Origin: Longilinea sp035560795
Lineage (GTDB): Bacteria > Chloroflexota > Anaerolineae > Anaerolineales > Anaerolineaceae
Reading direction: 5' to 3'
Length of the DNA: 64,000 bases
Assembly: GCA_035560795.1 (NCBI GenBank)
Contig: DATMYV010000016.1
Location: forward strand, 1-64,000
The notes beneath the pieces are model-generated. The model had not been told where the DNA came from, made no database searches, and saw only the letters and a list, made by a program, of their open reading frames with translations. This document shows positions 54,082 through 62,555 of this stretch, piece after piece (position 1 is the stretch's first letter; every line of letters begins with the position of its first letter). The translations under genes and the position numbers were made by a program.

Positions 54082-56739
54082 ATGGCCGATATACGCTGCT
54101 CCAATTGCCAAACCTTAAATCCCGCTGACGCAACCCTATGCAAGAATTGCGGTCAACCTTTATTGGATGAATCGATCAGCTGGCTGGACGATTTGCGCGG
54201 CGGATCTGAGTCTGCTGCCTGGGAAGAGACTGAAACAGCCGCCAAAGCCAATCAGGAAGCCCAGCCTAACGAGGATATTCCCGAATGGTTGCAACGCATC
54301 CGCCAACGAAGCCAGACAGAACCTGAAAAGACAGGCCAGGTTTCGCCAACCGAAGGATCAACCGAAAACCAGAATGACTGGTTGAGTAATGTACAGCAAA
54401 CTGCGACCGATTCAGCCGCAAGCTCAGCACCTTCCGCCGACGATGATTGGTTGCAGAGTTTACGCAGTTCAAAAGCTCCAGTCGGGGATGAACCGTCTGG
54501 CACCCTGGTATCCTCTTTGGATAGGCTTTCCTCCGAAGAAACGCAGGCCGATTTACCCGATTGGATGGCAAATCTGGAGCCGTTGAAATCAGGAGCGGAA
54601 GAAAAACCAGATGAATTGCTGTCCGCGTCGTCAACGGATTGGGCTAGCCGGTTCGGCGAGGAAGAGCCGCCAACCGGAACCCCTGGCGCGCCTGTTGATG
54701 ATACCCAGGATTGGCTTAGCAGATTCTCCCAACCAACCGACGGACTGAACTCCGAGCCTGGAGCAAATGAGGATTGGTTGGCAGGACTTCAAGCTGCTAC
54801 GGGATCATTGGCTGGTGCGAATGACGCAGAAATTTCACCAGCCGGAGAAGAAACTGATTGGATGAGCAGCCTGCGAAATCCGGACCTGCCTGGTGAAGCA
54901 CAACTGGCATCCCTGAAAAGCGAAGAATCCTCCACTGGAGAAAAAGAAAGTCTTTCCTGGGAAAGTGAATTACCCGCCGATCTCCCGGTGCAAGAACAGA
55001 CTGCTGAAACTGCTGATTGGTTGAAGAAATTTGATTCGGATGAACCTCCATCCAATGAAGATCAATCCATTTCTCCCATCGACTCGGAACGTTCAGGTGA
55101 AACACCCGATTGGTTGAGTAGCATCTCCGACCAGGAGACAGAACAACCCGCTGCACCGGTCGAAGGCGAACCGTCAATTGAGCCGGGTGATGAGTCGCAA
55201 GCTGTTCCTGCCGAGAGCGTTCCTGATTGGTTGAAGAATTACACTCCGGATGAAAAACCTGAGCCGCCTGTTGAACCGGTGGCGCCAATTTCAGAAGAAC
55301 CCCAAGAAGCTGGTTTTTCCTGGCAATCTTTGAGTATCCCGGCTGAAGCCAGCCTGGTAAACAACGATGAATCGGATGAGTTGTCACCTTTTGCCACAGC
55401 GAACCTGCCGGATTGGTTGAATCAAGAAGACAATGGTTCACCGCGCTTGCCATATGATGAACAATTAATCCCTCAGCCGGACTCGACAGGCAGTTCGGGA
55501 GGGCAATCGCCCTTTACTGGCAGTGACCTCGGCGAATGGCTGGACGAAAGCAGCCTGGCGACTCCTGCCATTCCAGCAGGAGGAAGCCAACCGGCAACCG
55601 GCGGTGATCAACCTCTTGAAGCAGCGGAAATGCCTACCTGGCTGCAATCCATGCGCCCCATTGAAATGGTTGCACCCAAGCAAACTCCGACCGAAGAGAA
55701 ACACGTTGAAAAAGCCGGTCCGTTGGCTGGCCTGACTGGCGTGCTTCCGACCGAGGATCTTGTCGGCCAATACATCAAACCGCCGATTTATTCAGTCAAA
55801 CTGCGGGTAAGTGAAAAACAACGCGTTCATGCCTCGCTCATCGAGAGCCTGATCAGCGACGAAACCCAAGCTCAACTGATCCCGGCCGATCGCGGCGAAA
55901 CACCCAGGCGGATTTTACGCATACTGGTGGCCGTTCTTCTCATGCTTGTAATCATTCTGCCCATGCTCAACCTTCTACCCGCCTTGCCCGCTTCGGATAT
56001 TTTGCCGCAAGAATTGGTCGCATTCGAGCAGATCATGAGCGATGAAAGTATTTTGGCACAAGGTTCGCCGGTCCTGTTAGCTGTCGAATATGAACCCGGA
56101 TTATCCGGCGAGATGCAAACTGCATCTGAAGCCGTGATAAAACAGCTGTCCAACCGCGGTATCCGGCTAACGATCATTGCCACCTCGCCGACCGGACCAA
56201 TCCTGGCTCAATCACTCATCGAAAAGGCGGGTTATCAATCAGATCAGGTTGTCAATTTAGGTTATCTGGCAGGCGGCAGCACCGGCCTGCAGAGTTTCAG
56301 CATGGCTCCAGCGCAGGCAGCACCAGCTACTCTACAAGGAGCGCTTGCTTCCTGGAATAAAGGCGTACTGGCCGGCGTTTCCAGTCTAAAGGATTTTGCA
56401 GCCGTCATAGTCCTGACGGATGATCCCGATAAGGGACGCAACTGGGTCGAACAGGTACAGCCGGCATTAGCATCCAAACCATTGTTGATGATTAGCAGCG
56501 CGCAAGCCGCTCCCTTATTGCTGCCATACTACAATTCCGGGCAGGTAAAAGGCATTATTACCGGCATATCTGGCGCGGCAGGATACGAGGGGCTGATTCA
56601 AAGCAAGGGTACGGCAACGTTATTGCGTACACCTTACCAATACGCCATGCTATTAACCGCCTTGCTCATACTGGTTGGCGGGTTGGTCTCCTCTATCATT
56701 ACATCCATTGCGCGCGGAAAAGCAGAAAAAGAGGCTTAA
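54082..56739 (+). CDS. Zinc-ribbon protein with 15 tryptophan motifs, membrane helices and outer domain
   Basis: An 885-residue protein in three parts. (1) An N-terminal zinc ribbon, CSNCQTLNPADATLCKNCGQ (CxxC...CxxC), residues 6-25. (2) A long acidic, Pro/Ser/Glu-rich disordered part (~30-600) with 15 short motifs of the form D/E-W-L/M-x-x-h (IPEWLQRI, NDWLSNV, LPDWMANL, EDWLAGL, VPDWLKNY, MPTWLQSM), spaced about 20-60 residues. (3) A transmembrane helix near 613-640, a soluble domain (~650-855) and a final helix before a KAEKEA tail. The motifs look like repeated docking sites for a partner. A GTG at 54070 could add four residues. Sits in the middle of the operon. Confidence 0.8.
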   Translation: MADIRCSNCQTLNPADATLCKNCGQPLLDESISWLDDLRGGSESAAWEETETAAKANQEAQPNEDIPEWLQRIRQRSQTEPEKTGQVSPTEGSTENQNDWLSNVQQTATDSAASSAPSADDDWLQSLRSSKAPVGDEPSGTLVSSLDRLSSEETQADLPDWMANLEPLKSGAEEKPDELLSASSTDWASRFGEEEPPTGTPGAPVDDTQDWLSRFSQPTDGLNSEPGANEDWLAGLQAATGSLAGANDAEISPAGEETDWMSSLRNPDLPGEAQLASLKSEESSTGEKESLSWESELPADLPVQEQTAETADWLKKFDSDEPPSNEDQSISPIDSERSGETPDWLSSISDQETEQPAAPVEGEPSIEPGDESQAVPAESVPDWLKNYTPDEKPEPPVEPVAPISEEPQEAGFSWQSLSIPAEASLVNNDESDELSPFATANLPDWLNQEDNGSPRLPYDEQLIPQPDSTGSSGGQSPFTGSDLGEWLDESSLATPAIPAGGSQPATGGDQPLEAAEMPTWLQSMRPIEMVAPKQTPTEEKHVEKAGPLAGLTGVLPTEDLVGQYIKPPIYSVKLRVSEKQRVHASLIESLISDETQAQLIPADRGETPRRILRILVAVLLMLVIILPMLNLLPALPASDILPQELVAFEQIMSDESILAQGSPVLLAVEYEPGLSGEMQTASEAVIKQLSNRGIRLTIIATSPTGPILAQSLIEKAGYQSDQVVNLGYLAGGSTGLQSFSMAPAQAAPATLQGALASWNKGVLAGVSSLKDFAAVIVLTDDPDKGRNWVEQVQPALASKPLLMISSAQAAPLLLPYYNSGQVKGIITGISGAAGYEGLIQSKGTATLLRTPYQYAMLLTALLILVGGLVSSIITSIARGKAEKEA

Positions 56740-56742
56740 CGG

Positions 56743-57402
56743 ATGCAAACCGCTGATCTGATTTGGACCATTGTTGGCTTTGTGCTCACATTGCTGGTTC
56801 TCAGCCTGATCTTGGGCGATAATCCGCTATTCAGGTTGGTCTCCTACCTGTTTGTGGGATTAGCGTCAGGTGCGGTGGCCGTGATTGCGATTTATCAGGT
56901 GATTTGGCCAAAATTAATCCTGCCAATTCTGCGCGGTGAATACCTTACCTTAATTCCATTGATCCTTTCTGTATTGCTGATTGCCAAACTTGTTCCGAGG
57001 TTGTCTTTCCTCGGTAATTTCTCAATGGCCTATTTAGTCGGAGCCGGGGCAGCTGTTGCTGTTGGCGGAGCAGTGATGGGTACCCTGGTTTCGCAAACGA
57101 ACGCCTTGATTACCCCATTCAGCCTGAAAACTGCTGCGGCCTCAGGAAATTTGGTTTCGCAAATAGCCGAAGGGGGATTCATTTTGATCGGAACATTAGC
57201 CACGCTCTTCTACTTCCAATTCTCAGCAAAAGTGCAGGCTAACCAAAACATTCAACGTTCGCAATTCATCGAAACAGCAGGGAAATTTGGGCAAGCCTTC
57301 ATTGCCATTACCTTCGGCGCACTGTTGGCCGGAGTTTTTGGATCTTCCATTGCTGCGCTGGTCGAACGACTAGCCTTCCTTCTGACTGCATTCCGTTTCT
57401 AA
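56743..57402 (+). CDS. Polytopic membrane protein
   Basis: A 219-residue integral membrane protein with about six hydrophobic helices (5-25, 30-52, 62-82, 90-118, 140-160, 180-205). No known motif. The Gly-rich YLVGAGAAVAVGGAVMGTLV helix is notable. It starts three bases after the zinc-ribbon gene and ends 12 bases before the MutL-like ATPase gene. Likely another membrane subunit of the same complex. Confidence 0.78.
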   Translation: MQTADLIWTIVGFVLTLLVLSLILGDNPLFRLVSYLFVGLASGAVAVIAIYQVIWPKLILPILRGEYLTLIPLILSVLLIAKLVPRLSFLGNFSMAYLVGAGAAVAVGGAVMGTLVSQTNALITPFSLKTAAASGNLVSQIAEGGFILIGTLATLFYFQFSAKVQANQNIQRSQFIETAGKFGQAFIAITFGALLAGVFGSSIAALVERLAFLLTAFRF

Positions 57403-57414
57403 TTAAAAATAGTC

Positions 57415-59136
57415 ATGACAACTTCACTCGTTGACGCTGAATCCGTACTGGTGCTGGACCTCGGCACGTTGCACACAAGGGCCTTGCTTTTCGATGTGGT
57501 AGAAGGGCAATACCGCTTCGTCGCCTCGAGCATGGCTGCCACCACGGCCAATGCACCCTACCAGGATGTCCGGGAGGGCGTTCATACTGCAGTATTACAA
57601 CTGCAGGAAATCACTGGCCGGGTCTTTACAGATCTTGAATCACGCATCATCGTTCCGACCTACCCCAATGGCGACGGAGTCGACCGCTTTGTGATTATCT
57701 CTTCGGTCGGATCAGAATTACGAATTGTAACCATGGGCCTGCTCGATGATGTTTCCGTCGATAGCGCCAACCGCTTGGCGGCTTCGACCTGCGGAAAGAT
57801 CCTGGAAAGCATCGGCCTGAACGACCGGCGCAAGCCTGAAGTCCAAATGGACGCCATTTTGCGTGCCTCGCCGGATCTCATCATTCTGGCAGGCGGCACA
57901 GAACGGGGTGCAACGCGGTCGATCGGCAAGATAGTCGAGTTGATATCTTTGGTATGCCGGGTTACGCCAACGGAAAAACGGCCGCAGATTTTATATGCCG
58001 GCAATCAATCGCTGGCACGCAAAATTAAAGAGATCCTTGAAAAGCACGCGCCCACCCAAATAGCCCCCAATATTCGTCCTTCCATCGATTTTGAAGATCT
58101 CAATCCTGCCCAACAAGTATTGGGGCAAATGGTGATGCAAATCCGGCAGACCCAAATCGGCGGCTTGCAATCACTGGCAACCAACGCCAACCTGCCGCCA
58201 ATTCCGACCTCCCAGGCTTTTGGGCGGATGATCCGTTTCCTAAGCCACATTTATGACGCTCAAAAAGGCGTGTTAGGGATTGACTTGGGGAGTGCATCGA
58301 CCACCCTGGCAGTGGGTCAGGGCGGCAAGCTGCTTCTGGATGTGCTGCCATACGGTATGGGTTACGGTCTGCGCTCAGCCCTGGAACTTTCGCGCATCGA
58401 TGAAATCGAGTCGTGGTTAACCCTTCATGTGCCGCAGGATGAATTGCGTGATTACCTTTATCAAAAAAGTCTTTTCCCGCAAACCATTCCCATCACGGAG
58501 GAAGGTCTCGCGATTGAACAGGCCATGGCGCGCCAGATTCTTCGCCTGAGTGCAAACCATTTACAGAATCAGCGCACCACCTCGCCACATTCTTTTGAAC
58601 CCATCGTTGTCAGCGGCGGTTTCTTTTCACAGCTTCCCTTGCCTGGGCAAGCCATGCTGGCAGTGCTGGATGGCATTCAGCCCATCGGCATCGGTATCGT
58701 ATTATCAGACCCTCATGGTTTGCTGGGCGCGTTAGGCGCGATTGCGCAACTCAATTCCATCCTGCCAGTTCAAGTACTTGAATCTGCATTCCAGAATTTG
58801 GGTACGGTCATCAGCCCAATCAGCGATTCGCGTTACGGCACGCCAATTCTCAAAGTCCGCCTGGAAGTCGAGCAAGGCGAGGAGATGCGTTTGGAAGTAA
58901 AACAAGGCGCTTTGATAAAACTCCCGCTAAAACCCGGGCATGTCGCCCGCATTCACATCGAACCGCTCAACCGCACCGAGGTCGATCCGCGGCGTAAAAA
59001 TGGTGGCAGTTTTAAAATCGTCGGAGGTTTGTGCGGTGCAGTCATCGATGCGCGCGGCAGGACAATCAGTCTACCGGAGGATCCTGCACGGCGCCTTGAT
59101 ATGCACAAAAAGTGGCTAACCACATTAACCAATTAA
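57415..59136 (+). CDS. GlmL/MutL-family actin-fold ATPase
   Basis: A 573-residue protein of the glutamate-mutase-L (MutL) family. The actin/Hsp70-type nucleotide fold is visible: phosphate-1 LVLDLGTLHTRALLFDV at residues 12-28, phosphate-2 LGIDLGSASTTLAVGQGG near 288, and the adenosine motif VVSGGFF near 400. In clostridia GlmL is encoded next to glutamate mutase subunits, but none are here, so the ATPase probably has another job, possibly assembling or powering the membrane complex coded by its neighbours. A C-terminal beta-rich part (~490-560) precedes the end. Confidence 0.82.
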   Translation: MTTSLVDAESVLVLDLGTLHTRALLFDVVEGQYRFVASSMAATTANAPYQDVREGVHTAVLQLQEITGRVFTDLESRIIVPTYPNGDGVDRFVIISSVGSELRIVTMGLLDDVSVDSANRLAASTCGKILESIGLNDRRKPEVQMDAILRASPDLIILAGGTERGATRSIGKIVELISLVCRVTPTEKRPQILYAGNQSLARKIKEILEKHAPTQIAPNIRPSIDFEDLNPAQQVLGQMVMQIRQTQIGGLQSLATNANLPPIPTSQAFGRMIRFLSHIYDAQKGVLGIDLGSASTTLAVGQGGKLLLDVLPYGMGYGLRSALELSRIDEIESWLTLHVPQDELRDYLYQKSLFPQTIPITEEGLAIEQAMARQILRLSANHLQNQRTTSPHSFEPIVVSGGFFSQLPLPGQAMLAVLDGIQPIGIGIVLSDPHGLLGALGAIAQLNSILPVQVLESAFQNLGTVISPISDSRYGTPILKVRLEVEQGEEMRLEVKQGALIKLPLKPGHVARIHIEPLNRTEVDPRRKNGGSFKIVGGLCGAVIDARGRTISLPEDPARRLDMHKKWLTTLTN

Positions 59137-59176
59137 CCCGCCGTGGTACAAATGTTGCACCTGTGAGAGAAAAACC

Positions 59177-60229
59177 ATGATTGTACCTGTAACGCACGTA
59201 TCACCGCTCATCACCATCCGCCGCTCCCGCCTATTACCTGAGAAGGGGCAGGTGCTCGTGCGCGCCGGACAGAAGGTAATTGCCACCGACATCGTTGGCG
59301 AGGTCATTCTACCAGGCAACCATTTGATCGTTGATGTTCGCCGGGCACTTGGCCTTTCCCGTCCGGGCGAAGCCGAAAAGGCGGTCGACCGTCACACCGG
59401 CGAACGATTGCAAAAAGGCGACGTGATTGCAGAGACGACGGGCATTCTACCACGCGTCGTGCGTTCCTCGGTCGATTGTCAGATTGTTGCCATTGCCAAT
59501 GGTCAGGTCGTCCTCGAGACGGAACCTGTCAAAATGGCACTTAAAGCTGGATTTAACGGTACAGTCATGGAAGTGCTGCCGGAACGAGGCGCAACCATTG
59601 AGACGAACGGCGTGTTGGTCCAGGGAGTTTGGGGTAACCAACAGGCTGATTATGGTTTATTGTTGGTGCTTGCCAAAACGCCGGATGAAGAGTTTACCCG
59701 TGCGCGCCTGGATATCAATATGCGCGGCGCAGTCGTCCTGGCAGGTCACGCCAGCCAACCAGATGCCCTTAAAGCGGTGGCTGAACTACCGATTCGAGCT
59801 CTCATCCTTGCATCCATGTCTGCTGATTTAATTGACCTGGCCAACTCGCTGCCGATCCCGATTCTCCTGGTCGAAGGGTTTGGCCGGATCCCGATGAATG
59901 ATACGGCTTTCCGTTTACTCACCAGTAACGAAAAGCGGGATATATGCGTCAATGCTTCCATCTGGAACCCGCTCACTGGAGAGCGTCCTGAAATCATCAT
60001 CCCGCTGCCAGCCGATGGACTTGACACGCGCGAGACCGCCAATCTGGCTCCTGAAACGCCGGTGCGCATCTTATGTGCGCCTTATCAAGGACAGGTTGGA
60101 ACCATCCTTTTCGTAAAACCAGGCGTTACCACACTGCCGAATGGGCTGTATGCCCAGGTGACAGGTGTCCAATTGGAGAATGACGAGACCATTTCAATCC
60201 CCCTGCAAGACTTGGATGTGCTAGAATAA
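59177..60229 (+). CDS. Beta-rich soluble protein, partner of the MutL-like ATPase
   Basis: A 350-residue protein without membrane segments. The N-terminal ~150 residues contain beta segments of lipoyl/barrel-sandwich type (EKGQVLVRAGQKVIATDIVG, GFNGTVMEVLPERGATIETN), but no lipoyl Lys motif (DKA) is seen. The middle (~185-250) is alpha/beta (VVLAGHASQPDALKAVAELP), and the end (~300-345) has a KOW-like VRILCAPYQGQVGTILFVKP. Two half-folds like these suggest an adaptor. GAGAG precedes the ATG. It follows the ATPase by 40 bases. Not recognised. Confidence 0.72.
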   Translation: MIVPVTHVSPLITIRRSRLLPEKGQVLVRAGQKVIATDIVGEVILPGNHLIVDVRRALGLSRPGEAEKAVDRHTGERLQKGDVIAETTGILPRVVRSSVDCQIVAIANGQVVLETEPVKMALKAGFNGTVMEVLPERGATIETNGVLVQGVWGNQQADYGLLLVLAKTPDEEFTRARLDINMRGAVVLAGHASQPDALKAVAELPIRALILASMSADLIDLANSLPIPILLVEGFGRIPMNDTAFRLLTSNEKRDICVNASIWNPLTGERPEIIIPLPADGLDTRETANLAPETPVRILCAPYQGQVGTILFVKPGVTTLPNGLYAQVTGVQLENDETISIPLQDLDVLE

Positions 60230-60269
60230 CATCATTGTGCAGGTAATTTGCTCGAGAGAGGTGCCCACC

Positions 60270-60884
60270 ATGACCTTAAACGATTTCGATGACACCCAGT
60301 TTGAAGATTTTTCGCCTGAAGAACTACCAAGTAAAGATGACCCGGAGCCAGGCGGCGGTAAAAATGGCGGCAACCGTAATTTTATGATTGCCGTTGGCAT
60401 CATTGGCGCAATTTTTATCATCAGCCTGATCGGTCTGGGTTTGTATATCTTCCTGGGCCAGCCGCGCCAGACAAAATCCTTGCAGGAAACTGCTGCGGTA
60501 ATCAATGCCAACAATACCGCCACCGCCATGAGCGCCACTCAATCGGCAGGATTGAATATTCAACGACTAACACAAACTGCCGGGGCACCTACCAAAACAG
60601 CCATTCCTGCCACCAACACGCCGGTCGTCGCAGTCCCGACTGCAACGCTTGATTTGACAGCCACCAGTATTGCGAGCGGTTTAGCAGATCCAGCTGCACG
60701 CACGGCAACCGTGGCTGCCTTCCAGACCCAGGTCGCCGCTGGCACCAAAATCACCGGCACTATCACTGCACTGCCAAAAACCGGCTTTGCCGAGGATGTA
60801 GGTTTGCCAGGATTGCTGGGAGCTGCTGCCATTTTGCTGTTGGTGATTTTCCTTGCCAGGCGGCTGCGTCTTTCAGCACCTTGA
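60270..60884 (+). CDS. Membrane protein with C-terminal LPKTG sorting-type signal
   Basis: A 204-residue protein: acidic N-terminus (DDTQFEDFSPEELPSKDDPE), transmembrane helix (~36-60), an Ala/Thr-rich outer region (~70-165), then LPKTG near 172, a hydrophobic stretch (GLLGAAAILLLVIFLA) and a basic tail RRLRL. The last three elements are a sortase-type sorting signal. No sortase is in the window, and the N-terminal helix makes it unusual. The ATG at 60270 follows GAGAGG by eight bases; the frame is open 11 codons upstream. Last gene of the operon, with a terminator 70 bases later. Confidence 0.75.
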   Translation: MTLNDFDDTQFEDFSPEELPSKDDPEPGGGKNGGNRNFMIAVGIIGAIFIISLIGLGLYIFLGQPRQTKSLQETAAVINANNTATAMSATQSAGLNIQRLTQTAGAPTKTAIPATNTPVVAVPTATLDLTATSIASGLADPAARTATVAAFQTQVAAGTKITGTITALPKTGFAEDVGLPGLLGAAAILLLVIFLARRLRLSAP

Positions 60885-60953
60885 GCAGTACCGACCCACG
60901 ACCTTTTTCAGGCATTCCCTTTCAGCGTACCTCTCAAACCCCATCGCCCCATC

Positions 60954-60984
60954 ATCCGCCCCAAACAAATTTGGGGCGGATTTG
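60954..60984 (+). terminator. Terminator of the 52.5-60.9 kb operon
   Basis: A 12-bp stem ATCCGCCCCAAA / TTTGGGGCGGAT with a CAAA loop, then TTGTAT on the plus strand. Confidence 0.8.
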
Positions 60985-60989
60985 TATAA

Positions 60990-61019
60990 TAAAACAGGTC
61001 GTCCATTGTGGACGACCTG
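60990..61019 (-). terminator. Terminator of the phosphohexomutase gene
   Basis: An 11-bp perfect stem CAGGTCGTCCA / TGGACGACCTG, followed on the minus strand by TTTTATTAT, 24 bases after the mutase stop. Confidence 0.82.
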
Positions 61020-61042
61020 ATCTTTCCTTACCAAAGAGGATC

Positions 61043-62503
61043 TTATACGATATTGGCGGCAATTTGCTCACCGTAAGCTAGCAGTGCCCGAACCATTGAA
61101 ACACTGCGGCCTTCGGCATAAACGCGCAGCACCGGCTCAGTGCCGGAAGGGCGTACCAGAAGCCAGGAATCATCCGCCATGATGTACTTTACACCATCCA
61201 GGGTGCTCACTTGCGAAATGGCAGCACTGCCAATTTCTTTTGGCGCTTTCTCCACCAGCAACTTGATCATTTGTTCCTTCGCCACCGGTCGTTTCAAGCG
61301 CAGATCCTTGCGTTCATAAAATGCCGGACCCACATCTTCGAGTAAATCATTAACCAGTTCACCCAATGGCATGCCGTACGCAGACACCATTTCAACAACC
61401 AGCAAACCCATCAACACTCCGTCGCCTTCCGGAATATGCCCGCGGAAGGAAATGCCGCCTGATTCTTCGCCGCCGATCAGCACATCCTCTTTCATCATCC
61501 AATCAGCAATGTGATTGAAACCAACCGGCGTTTCGTGCAGCACCAGGTTGTAACGCGCCGCGAGGCGGTCGATCATGCGGGTTGTGGATACCGTTCGCAC
61601 CACCGATCCAGTCATACCGCGTTTATCCACCAGGTATCGCAAAGCCAGGGCCATGATTTTGTGCGGATCGACAAAATTGCCGCGTTCGTCCATCGCACCA
61701 GTGCGGTCCGCATCGCCGTCGGTGGCAATGCCAAAATTGCCAGCCCCGGTGCTGATCGCTCCTGCCAGCGTTCCCAGGTAACGGGCTATCGGTTCAGGGT
61801 GAACGCCGCCAAAGCCGGGATTCATCTCGCCACGTACTTCGGCAACTTCACAACCAGTGCCCTGGAGAATTCCCCGAATTACGCCCCTGCCTGACCCGTA
61901 CATCGAATCCACGACAATTCGCTGCGGATTTTCCGCGATCACATCAAAGTTGATCAATTTACGCAGGTGATCGTAATAAGCCGGAATGGGATTAAAACGC
62001 TGGATCAAACCGCTGCTTTTGGCATGTTCATAATCCATCAAATTCGGCCCGCGCGCCTGGGCTTCATTGTCGTTTAAGTAGACCTCCACCCGGCGGCATT
62101 GTTCTGGAGATGCTGACCCGCCGAAGGCTGATTTTAGCTTGACTCCGTTATAACGCGGCGCATTGTGCGAAGCCGTGATCATAACGCCGCCCACCGCACC
62201 AAGATTCCTTACGGCATAAGAGAGCGTCGGTGTGGGAACGTCAGCCTGGGATATGTGGACTGTATAGCCGTTGGCAGCCAACACGCGAGCCACCTCGGTG
62301 GCATACCGGTCTGAAAGAAAACGGGTGTCGAAACCAACCACCATCTTCTTGTAATCAACCGGGCCATCCGGTGCGTTTCCATTGAGCCATGATCCGGAAG
62401 AAACTGAATCGGCAATCGCTTGTGTAACCAGGCGTAGGTTTTCAAAGGTAAAGGTATCTGATATTACAGCGCGCCAACCATCAGTGCCGAAATGGATCGT
62501 CAT
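61043..62503 (-). CDS. Phosphoglucomutase/phosphomannomutase family
   Basis: A 486-residue alpha-D-phosphohexomutase that moves phosphate between C1 and C6 of hexoses. Catalytic Ser in TASHNAPRYNG near 110, metal loop ATDGDADRTG near 253, sugar loop GGEESGG near 350 and phosphate loop RPSGTEP near 450. Sequence start FGTDGWRAVISDTFT is the GlmM/PgcA-like start. Glucose versus mannose versus glucosamine specificity cannot be told from motifs alone. It would supply sugar phosphates for the gmd and glycosylation genes of the window. Confidence 0.93.
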   Translation of the reverse strand: MTIHFGTDGWRAVISDTFTFENLRLVTQAIADSVSSGSWLNGNAPDGPVDYKKMVVGFDTRFLSDRYATEVARVLAANGYTVHISQADVPTPTLSYAVRNLGAVGGVMITASHNAPRYNGVKLKSAFGGSASPEQCRRVEVYLNDNEAQARGPNLMDYEHAKSSGLIQRFNPIPAYYDHLRKLINFDVIAENPQRIVVDSMYGSGRGVIRGILQGTGCEVAEVRGEMNPGFGGVHPEPIARYLGTLAGAISTGAGNFGIATDGDADRTGAMDERGNFVDPHKIMALALRYLVDKRGMTGSVVRTVSTTRMIDRLAARYNLVLHETPVGFNHIADWMMKEDVLIGGEESGGISFRGHIPEGDGVLMGLLVVEMVSAYGMPLGELVNDLLEDVGPAFYERKDLRLKRPVAKEQMIKLLVEKAPKEIGSAAISQVSTLDGVKYIMADDSWLLVRPSGTEPVLRVYAEGRSVSMVRALLAYGEQIAANIV

Positions 62504-62555
62504 AACTTTAGCTTTACTCCCTTAATTATCGGATCGATTTTGGATTATATCCGCT

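Noticed and set aside
57415..59136. DNA mismatch repair protein MutL
   Set aside because: The sequence has actin-type nucleotide loops (DLGTxxTR and DLGSAST), not the GHKL ATPase motifs of mismatch-repair MutL; the shared name is a coincidence.
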